Shown in pieces: positions 4,914 through 9,771 of a stretch of DNA of 9,771 nt. The DNA comes from Verrucomicrobia bacterium UBA6775. GTDB lineage: Bacteria > Verrucomicrobiota > Verrucomicrobiia > Limisphaerales > UBA1096. Below the pieces are notes generated by a model, which saw only the letters and a program-made list of their open reading frames with translations, was not told where the DNA came from and ran no database searches. Every line of letters begins with the position of its first letter. The first letter of the stretch is position 1. Made by a program: the position numbers and the translations under genes. The stretch lies in the NCBI GenBank assembly GCA_002453165.1, contig DKGH01000027.1:1-9771 (forward strand). Reading direction: 5' to 3'.

Positions 4914-6437
4914 ATGGGTTCGACAGGAAAAGTTTATCTCGTGGGCGCCGGGCCGGGGGACGCCGGGCTGCTCACCCTGCGCGGAGCGGAACTGCTTCGG
5001 CGCGCGGAGGTGGTCGTCTACGACGCACTGGTGAATCGCGAGCTGCTCGCGCTGGCACCGGAGTCGGCGGAGATCATTTACGGGGGCAAACGGTCGCGCG
5101 ACCACGCCATCCCGCAGGGCGATCTGAACCGCCTGCTGGTCGAGAAGGCCAGGGAGGGCAAGACGGTCGTCCGGCTGAAGGGCGGTGATCCGTATGTATT
5201 TGGCCGAGGCGGCGAGGAGGCGACGGAACTGCAGGAGGACAACGTGCCGTTCGAGGTCGTGCCCGGCATCTCGTCGATCGTCGCGGCACCCAACTACGCC
5301 GGCATACCGCTGACCCACCGGGAGCATTGCTCGAGCTTCACCGTGATCACCGGTCACGAGGACCCGGACAAGGCCGAGACGGCCATCGATTGGGAGCGCA
5401 TCGCCCGCGAGCCGGGCACGAAGGTGGTGTTGATGGGTGTGGAGCGGATCGGCAAGATTACCGTTGCGCTCAAGGAAAACGGACTCGCCGGGGACACCCC
5501 GGTGGCGATGGTGCGCTGGGGTACAACCGGTCGGCAGCAGACGATTTCCGGCACGCTCGACACGATCGCGGACGTGGTGGCGGAGACTGGGTTCAAGGCA
5601 CCGGCCGTGACGATCATCGGCGGCGTGTCCCGGCTGCGAGATTCGCTCAACTGGTTTGAAAAACGGCCACTGTTTGGCCAGCGCGTGGTCGTGACCCGTA
5701 CCCGAAAACAGGCCAGTAAACTCACCGTGGCATTGAAGGATTACGGCGCGGAGGTGATGGAAATTCCCACCATCAAGATCGTCCCGCCGACCGACAACGA
5801 GCCGATTGTCGAGTCGATCACCGGCATCGGCAGCTACGACTGGATCATTTTCACCAGCCCCAACGGTGTCACCCATTTTTTCGATTACTTTTTCAAGGCG
5901 TACAAGGACGTCCGCGATCTCGGCAATTTGCGGTTTGCGGCCGTTGGCCCGGCCACGGCGAAAAAGCTAAAAGATCTCCACCTTACCATCGACCTGATGC
6001 CGGAGGTCTACACCGCCGAGGCCACCGCGCAGGCGTTGCTCGACTACCAAAACGTCGAGAACATCTCCGTGATGCTGGCCCGGGCGGAGGAGGCCAACTC
6101 CGAGTTGCCCAAGCTGCTGGAGGATCAGGGGGCAATTGTTGATGACATCGCCTACTACAAGACCGTGCCGGAAACGGAAGACCGTAACGGTGCCGCTGAG
6201 GCGTACGAGGCGGACGGCGCGGACTGGATCACATTCGCGAGCAGTTCCGCGGTAAAGAATTTTGATGCCCGTTTCGACTTGGCCAAGCGCTGTGAGGATG
6301 ATCCGGGTCTGAAGCTCGCCTCTATCGGACCCGAAACCACCAAGGCGCTGGGTGAATTGAGTTTGACCCCGACCGTCGAGGCGGCGGAGCACACCATCGC
6401 CGGCCTGGCCAAGGCGCTGCTCGAGAGTCCGGCCTAG
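4914..6437 (+). CDS. cobA-hemD: Fused uroporphyrinogen-III C-methyltransferase / uroporphyrinogen-III synthase
   Basis: This 507-aa two-domain enzyme covers two consecutive steps at the siroheme/cobalamin branch. The N-terminal domain (about residues 5-245) is a SUMT methyltransferase that methylates uroporphyrinogen III to precorrin-2. It shows VYLVGAGPGDAGLLTLRG (7-24), VVYDALV, RLKGGDPYVFGRGGEE (87-102), VPGISS (116-121), GIPLTHR (130-136) and APAVTIIGGV. The C-terminal domain (about 253-507) is HemD, which closes hydroxymethylbilane to uroporphyrinogen III: GQRVVVTRTRKQASKL, IIFTSPNGV (311-319), AVGPATAKKL, DWITFASSSAVKNF (438-450) and SIGPETTKAL. SUMT-HemD fusions of this order are known in other bacteria. 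The ATG at 4914 opens 46 bases after the kinase gene; an AAGG lies a little far upstream. The stop overlaps the stop of the convergent DUF721 gene. hemA, hemC and hemB are not in the window. Domain HemD is poorly conserved between bacteria, so its assignment rests on scattered motifs plus the fusion context. Confidence 0.93.
   Translation: MGSTGKVYLVGAGPGDAGLLTLRGAELLRRAEVVVYDALVNRELLALAPESAEIIYGGKRSRDHAIPQGDLNRLLVEKAREGKTVVRLKGGDPYVFGRGGEEATELQEDNVPFEVVPGISSIVAAPNYAGIPLTHREHCSSFTVITGHEDPDKAETAIDWERIAREPGTKVVLMGVERIGKITVALKENGLAGDTPVAMVRWGTTGRQQTISGTLDTIADVVAETGFKAPAVTIIGGVSRLRDSLNWFEKRPLFGQRVVVTRTRKQASKLTVALKDYGAEVMEIPTIKIVPPTDNEPIVESITGIGSYDWIIFTSPNGVTHFFDYFFKAYKDVRDLGNLRFAAVGPATAKKLKDLHLTIDLMPEVYTAEATAQALLDYQNVENISVMLARAEEANSELPKLLEDQGAIVDDIAYYKTVPETEDRNGAAEAYEADGADWITFASSSAVKNFDARFDLAKRCEDDPGLKLASIGPETTKALGELSLTPTVEAAEHTIAGLAKALLESPA
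6278..6287. repeat. CTTGGCCAAG palindrome inside the HemD domain
   Basis: It encodes Leu-Ala-Lys in FDLAKRCED (TTG-GCC-AAG). A one-mismatch copy, CCTGGCCAAG, encodes the second LAK near the C-terminus at 6404-6413. Confidence 0.75.
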
Positions 6438-6856
6438 CCGATCCGAAACGAGATTTTCTGGATCATCTCACGGCCTATCGCGAGCTGAAGGCGCTTTAGG
6501 ATTTCATGCCGCCGGTAGCGCACGATCTCATCGAGCCAGACACTCGAATCTACGGAGACAAATAGTGTGCCCTTGCGGATGCCGGTGGGCTGGGCGTGCT
6601 CGGTGACCGCCGGATCGATCGTCTGTTTCCACACCTTCACGATCTCAGTCTCGGCGCGACGCTGCTCGAGTTTCAGCGAGCCCAGCACGCTCTTGACGAT
6701 GGTCTCGGCATTAACCGCCCGGTTGGCGTGGGCCTTTTCCAGCGGGCCGACATCGAGGCCGCGCCAATCCCTCAACACCTGATCCTTTGGACCAAGGCGG
6801 TGGGTTCGTTTACGATAACGGCGTTGGAAGGGTGGCAACGGCATGTCGCGTGCCAC
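6434..6856 (-). CDS. DUF721 / DciA-family protein
   Basis: The 140-aa product has a DUF721 domain in its C-terminal half (about residues 53-140): VKSVLGSLKLEQRRAETEIVKVWKQTIDPAVTEHAQPTGIRKGTLFVSVDSSVWLDEI, with Trp76, His87-x-x-Pro90, Gly96-x-Leu-x-Val100 and Trp107, then KISFRIG at the end. DUF721 includes DciA, which in many bacteria lacking DnaC or DnaI loads the replicative helicase DnaB; that role is likely but not proved by sequence alone. The N-terminal ~50 residues are basic (QRRYRKRTHR), fitting DNA contact. The start used is the GTG at 6856; an ATG at 6844 (MPLPPF) with GGTGG about 8 bases upstream is an equally good choice and gives 136 aa. Its TAG and the TAG of the convergent fusion gene share CTAG (6434-6437), with no terminator between. 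Its upstream neighbour is divergent. Confidence 0.82.
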   Translation of the reverse strand: MARDMPLPPFQRRYRKRTHRLGPKDQVLRDWRGLDVGPLEKAHANRAVNAETIVKSVLGSLKLEQRRAETEIVKVWKQTIDPAVTEHAQPTGIRKGTLFVSVDSSVWLDEIVRYRRHEILKRLQLAIGREMIQKISFRIG

Positions 6857-6912
6857 CGATAAAACGGGTCATCACTTTCGGAGTCAATCGGGAAACGTGG
6901 TTTCGATTCAGC

Positions 6913-6941
6913 TTGCCAGTGGAACCGACTCGCGGGATAAT
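6913..6941 (+). promoter_or_regulatory. Sigma70-like promoter of the DUF4399 gene
   Basis: TTGCCA (6913-6918) and GATAAT (6936-6941) each match 5 of 6 consensus bases and are separated by the ideal 17 bases, in the gap between the divergent DUF721 and DUF4399 genes. Transcription would start near 6948, only a few bases before the ATG at 6952, so the mRNA would be nearly leaderless. Confidence 0.5.
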
Positions 6942-6951
6942 TCTCCTCGTT

Positions 6952-7389
6952 ATGACACTACGTATTTTTCTTTCAGCGATGGTCTTTGGCAGTCTACTCA
7001 CATCAGCAGTCGCTGCGGATAAACTCGAAAAACGCAAGTCACCCAAGGGCGCCAAGGCGTACATCATCTCACCCAAGGACGGCAAAACCGTGGGCAAAAA
7101 GTTCACCGTGCGCTTTGGCCTCAAGGGCATGGGCGTTGCCCCGGCCGGGATCGACCAAGAAAACACCGGCCATCACCACCTGTTGATCGACACAGAAAAA
7201 CTGCCAAACCTTGAAATTCCTTTGGCAGCCTCGGAAAAAATTCGTCACTTCGGCGGCGGCCAGACTGAGGTCACCCTTGAGCTGCCTCCCGGCAAGCACA
7301 CGCTGCAGCTTGTACTGGGCGACTGGATCCACCTCGCACACGATCCGCCGGTGATCTCCAAGAAAATCACCATCACGGTGAAGGAGTAG
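6952..7389 (+). CDS. Secreted DUF4399 protein
   Basis: The 145-aa product starts with a probable signal peptide (MTLRIFLSAMVFGSLLTSAVAA, cleavage near residue 22 after Ala-Ala; no lipobox Cys), so it is likely periplasmic or exported. The mature part is a DUF4399 domain: AYIISPKDGKTVGKKFTVRFGLKGMGVAPAG, then TGHHHLLID (72-80), HFGGGQTEVTLELPPGKHTLQLVLGDWIHLAHDPPVISKKITITV (99-143). The His-rich HHH and the GGQTE and PG-HTLQL motifs are the family signature; the predicted fold is a small beta sandwich, and the biochemical function is unknown. The ATG at 6952 was preferred because it opens the signal peptide; extension back to 6787 would run into the divergent gene. A candidate promoter (6913-6941) precedes it and a strong terminator (7413-7442) follows, so it is probably a single-gene transcript. 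Confidence 0.85.
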   Translation: MTLRIFLSAMVFGSLLTSAVAADKLEKRKSPKGAKAYIISPKDGKTVGKKFTVRFGLKGMGVAPAGIDQENTGHHHLLIDTEKLPNLEIPLAASEKIRHFGGGQTEVTLELPPGKHTLQLVLGDWIHLAHDPPVISKKITITVKE

Positions 7390-7412
7390 CCTTCGAGACG
7401 AACGCTTTCGTG

Positions 7413-7442
7413 AACCCCGGCCAAAAGTGCCGGGGTTTTTTT
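7413..7442 (+). terminator. Intrinsic terminator after the DUF4399 gene
   Basis: AACCCCGGC (7413-7421) pairs perfectly with GCCGGGGTT (7429-7437) around a 7-base loop, and the T-run 7436-7442 completes it. It lies 24 bases after the DUF4399 stop and before the next gene. Confidence 0.92.
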
Positions 7443-7488
7443 GTGCGCTTGGCTTGACCACGCCCGCTGGTCGCCGCACAAATGCCGC

Positions 7489-8697
7489 ATGACCTTCCGT
7501 TTTGCTTTGACGGCTTCACTCGCGCTGGCGGTTGGCCAGTCGCAGGCTGCGAACCATTCCATTCGTGTAGACGCCGGCCACTACGACCGACTCGACACAC
7601 CGGTCCGTTTTCAGCTCCCAGAATCGGGCGGGGCCAACTGGCAGCTCACCGGTTCGGACGGCCAAGCGTTGCCGGTGCAGTTGGACGAGCGAGGGACGGG
7701 GACGTTCATCCTGCCGAAGTTGGCCGCATTCCAGACGGCGGTTTTCACGCTGTCGGATGCGGGGAAAAAGGCATATGACTCGGCTGTCAATGTGGCGAGG
7801 CAGGGCAGCAGACTGCATTTCACACTCGGCGGCCGCACCGTGATGCATTATCAGGCGGAGAAAAGTGAACTGCCGCGGGCTGACCTCGAGCCGATCTATC
7901 GCCGGGGCGGATACCTGCATCCGATTGTGACCCCGGACGGCACGGTGATCACCGACGATTACCCGCACAACCACAAGCACCACCACGGCATCTGGTTCCC
8001 GTGGACGAACACGGAGTTCGAAGGACGCAAGCCGGATTTTTGGAACATGGGCAAGGGAACCGGCACGGTGGAGTTTACCGGGCTGCAGGGGCACTGGAGC
8101 GGGCCGGTGCACGCCGGATTCGCCGGCTCGCACCAGTTTGTTGATCTCATTGCGAAGCCAAGAAAAGTTGCGCTCAAGGAGACATGGCGCGTGCAGGTGT
8201 ACGCCGTGGGGCGGGGCGAATTGGCTTATCACTTGTTCGAGCTGGAGTCGGTGCAGCGCTGCGCCGGCAAGAGCAAAATCCATTTTCCGCAGTACCGCTA
8301 CGGCGGCCTTGGCTTCCGGGGTCACGGCGAGTGGGATGGCAGAGAGAACTGTTTTTACCTGACCTCAAATGGCGAGAGCGACCGCATCAAGGGGCACGCC
8401 ACCCGGGCACGCTGGTGCCATGTCGGCGGCAAAACCGACGGCAAGCTGGCCGGCATCGGTGTCCTGTGTCACCCGTCCAATTTTCGTTTTCCGCAGCCGA
8501 TGCGGATTCATCCCACGGAGCCGTTTTTCAACTTCGCACCCTCACAGGCTGGCGAGTGGGAGATCAAGCCGGGCGAGGAATACGTGTCGCGTTATCAATT
8601 TGTCGTGACCGACGGCAAGCCGGACGCTGCACTGCTTGACCGGCTGTGGAACGACTACGCGCATCCGCCGCGGGTCGAGATTTACGACGCCAAGTGA
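7489..8697 (+). CDS. Secreted PmoA / DUF6807 family protein
   Basis: The 402-aa product has a signal peptide (MTFRFALTASLALAVGQSQA, cleavage near residue 20) and then a DUF6807 ('PmoA') domain through the rest. The signature is DDYPHNHKHHHGIWFPWTNTEFEGRKPDFWNMGKGTG (156-192), whose His cluster (159-166) might bind metal or substrate. Despite the name used in databases, this family is not the methane mono-oxygenase subunit; members are common as exported proteins in Planctomycetota and Verrucomicrobiota, often near sugar-degradation genes, and their activity is not established to my knowledge. RARWCHVGGKTDGKLAGIGVLCHPSNFRFPQPMRIHPTEPFFNFAP is also typical. The ATG at 7489 was chosen because it opens the signal peptide; an in-frame start at 7441 would lie within the upstream terminator. 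A weak TTGACC (7454) is the only promoter-like element. A palindromic terminator follows at 8743. Confidence 0.85.
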   Translation: MTFRFALTASLALAVGQSQAANHSIRVDAGHYDRLDTPVRFQLPESGGANWQLTGSDGQALPVQLDERGTGTFILPKLAAFQTAVFTLSDAGKKAYDSAVNVARQGSRLHFTLGGRTVMHYQAEKSELPRADLEPIYRRGGYLHPIVTPDGTVITDDYPHNHKHHHGIWFPWTNTEFEGRKPDFWNMGKGTGTVEFTGLQGHWSGPVHAGFAGSHQFVDLIAKPRKVALKETWRVQVYAVGRGELAYHLFELESVQRCAGKSKIHFPQYRYGGLGFRGHGEWDGRENCFYLTSNGESDRIKGHATRARWCHVGGKTDGKLAGIGVLCHPSNFRFPQPMRIHPTEPFFNFAPSQAGEWEIKPGEEYVSRYQFVVTDGKPDAALLDRLWNDYAHPPRVEIYDAK

Positions 8698-8712
8698 CGC
8701 CATCATTTTTAG

Positions 8713-8726
8713 CGCTTGGCCAAGCG
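8713..8726. repeat. 14-bp perfect palindrome CGCTTGGCCAAGCG
   Basis: This is the second full-length 14-bp copy, 15 bases after the PmoA-family stop and 17 bases before the 32-bp terminator palindrome that contains a third. No T-run follows it. Confidence 0.8.
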
Positions 8727-8742
8727 ACTGGCTGGGCACAAA

Positions 8743-8774
8743 AAAACACCCCGCTTGGCCAAGCGGGGTGTTTT
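8743..8774. terminator. Bidirectional terminator: perfect 32-bp palindrome with CTTGGCCAAG centre
   Basis: Sixteen perfect base pairs centre on 8758/8759, from AAAACACC at the left edge to GGTGTTTT at the right, with CCGCTTGGCCAAGCGG as the core (8751-8766). On the - strand a run of seven T (8740-8746) follows the stem; on the + strand only four T follow. It sits between the convergent PmoA-family and DUF1501 genes and can serve both, better for the DUF1501 transcript. In RNA the very centre would open into a small loop. Confidence 0.88.
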
Positions 8775-8796
8775 GCAAATTGGTTTTTGTTTTCGC

Positions 8797-9771
8797 TTAA
8801 ATCACCTCGGGGAGAGGCTGGGCGTTGTCAGCGACGAGGTAGCGCGGGCGCCCGTTGAGGTCGTCGATCGTGGTGGTGTTCACGTCGATGCCAAGCGTGT
8901 GGTACAGCGTCGCGTGCATCTCGGGAAAGGTCACGGGTCGCTCGGTAGCCTCGCCGCCAAGGCGATCGGTTGCCCCGATGACCTGTCCGTGTTTCAGGCC
9001 ACCACAGGCGAGCAGCGCGGTGGAGACGCGCGGCCAGTGGTCACGACCCGCATTCTTGTTGATGGTAGGCGTGCGGCCAAATTCACCCCAGCACACCACG
9101 GCCACATCCTTCTCGAGTCCGCGGTTGTGCAAATCCTCGACGAGCGCGGTGACGCCCTGATCGAGCATCGGGAAGTCCTCCCGGGCACGCTTGAAGTTGC
9201 CGCCGTGCCAGTCCCAGCGACTGAACGAAAGTGAGACGCAGCGCACCCCGGCCTCGACGAGGCGGCGTGCGAGCAAAAAGTGGTCGAGCAGCTTGGGCGC
9301 CCCGTCGGCCACGTGCTTGGCCGAGCCCCGGCCGTAGCGGTCGCGCAGTTTGACGTCCTCCTGCTCGAGGTCGAGCGCGTCGGCCAGTTTGCCGGAGGTG
9401 AGGATGCCGTAGGCCTGCTGGTTGTAGGCGTCCATGCCTTCCATGAGGCCTGAGCTGTCGAGGTTGCGGCGGAACTGGTCGAAGCTCCGGAGCAGCGCCT
9501 TGCGGTCCTGCAGTCGCTGTAGCGTGATGCCGTTGAGCGTCATATCCTCCTTGCCCTCGGCGGACGGGCGGAACGCGGCGTGGGCTGGGCCAAGGAAGCC
9601 GGCCTTGCCGGGGTCGCTCCAGCGAATCTCGCCGGTCTTGGGGCAGAGGCCGAGGAATGGCGGTGTGTCGGGATTGGTCGGGCCTTCGAGTTTGGAGAGG
9701 ATCGAGCCGATGCTGGGCCAGCCGCCGGGCGGTTCGTTTTTCTTTGTGCGCCCGGTCATGCACTGGTCGGC
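8797..9771 (-). CDS. DUF1501 family protein, 5' partial
   Basis: The frame is open to the window edge (ADQC precedes the Met at 9759), so about the N-terminal third is missing; 325 residues are seen. DUF1501 proteins are alkaline-phosphatase/sulfatase-fold relatives, very numerous in Planctomycetota and Verrucomicrobiota, usually exported by Tat, with unproved activity. The C-terminal signature is clear: CVSLSFSRWDWHGGNF, CWGEFGRTPTINKNAGRDHWPRVSTALLACGGLKHGQVIGATDRLGGEATERPVTFPEMHATLYHTLGIDVN, with GEFGRT at 9070-9087 and the GRDHWP motif just after. The middle has NQQAYGILTSGKLADALDLEQEDVKLRDRYG. The gene commonly partners a PSD1/DUF1549-domain c-type cytochrome gene in this phylum, which would lie upstream, outside the window. 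It converges on the PmoA-family gene and ends 22 bases from the palindromic terminator. Confidence 0.93.
   Translation of the reverse strand, partial: ADQCMTGRTKKNEPPGGWPSIGSILSKLEGPTNPDTPPFLGLCPKTGEIRWSDPGKAGFLGPAHAAFRPSAEGKEDMTLNGITLQRLQDRKALLRSFDQFRRNLDSSGLMEGMDAYNQQAYGILTSGKLADALDLEQEDVKLRDRYGRGSAKHVADGAPKLLDHFLLARRLVEAGVRCVSLSFSRWDWHGGNFKRAREDFPMLDQGVTALVEDLHNRGLEKDVAVVCWGEFGRTPTINKNAGRDHWPRVSTALLACGGLKHGQVIGATDRLGGEATERPVTFPEMHATLYHTLGIDVNTTTIDDLNGRPRYLVADNAQPLPEVI

Noticed and set aside
4665..5876. Long open frame on the - strand (403 codons)
   Set aside because: It is antisense to the lipid kinase and the SUMT-HemD fusion, has no recognisable domain and low-complexity ends.
7454..7483. 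Promoter-like TTGACC with ACAAAT before the PmoA-family gene
   Set aside because: The -10 matches only 3 of 6 bases and spacing is 18, so it is too weak to list as a feature.

Overview
The window looks like a chromosomal segment of a GC-rich member of the Planctomycetota-Verrucomicrobiota group, most likely Verrucomicrobiota (Pedosphaera/Limisphaerales-like). This is an inference from gene content: a prepilin-like protein with the C-terminal H-X9-DG motif, a DUF1501 protein, a secreted PmoA/DUF6807 protein and a DUF4399 protein, a mix typical of that group. No rRNA, tRNA, CRISPR array or transposase gene was seen.

Layout. Bases 1-762 hold the 3' part of the prepilin-like gene. Bases 763-966 are a repeat-filled spacer with diverged inverted copies of a ~30-bp unit around an 'ACGCAGAT'-type hairpin. 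Bases 967-1995 (- strand) encode a low-specificity threonine aldolase (ltaE). Divergent from it, five + strand genes follow: a 67-aa unknown (2106-2309), pyrR (2429-2992), pyrB (2989-3930, ATGA overlap), a diacylglycerol-kinase-family lipid kinase (3944-4867) and a fused uroporphyrinogen-III methyltransferase/synthase (4914-6437). A DUF721/DciA gene on the - strand (6434-6856) shares a 4-base CTAG with the fusion gene, and that CTAG holds both stop codons. Divergent from it is a DUF4399 lipoprotein-size secreted protein (6952-7389) with its own terminator, then a secreted PmoA/DUF6807 protein (7489-8697). Convergent with that, the window ends in the C-terminal part of a DUF1501 gene (8797-9771, - strand).

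How the parts work together. The clearest regulatory system is a PyrR attenuator in front of pyrR-pyrB. It has a PyrR-binding loop (2333-2367) matching the known consensus at 13 of 14 positions, a terminator with seven T (2395-2428), and a possible antiterminator helix (2348-2355 with 2392-2400) that excludes both. It should make pyrimidine synthesis shut down when UMP is plentiful.

The most unusual feature is a short palindrome, CTTGGCCAAG. It occurs nine times as the full decamer (eleven times as the core TTGGCCAA), in genes, in spacers and at the heart of a perfect 32-bp terminator palindrome. Random expectation at equal base composition is about 0.01 for the decamer. It behaves like a genome-wide iterated palindrome (comparable in kind to cyanobacterial HIP1 or to uptake sequences) and may even have added residues to the lipid kinase.
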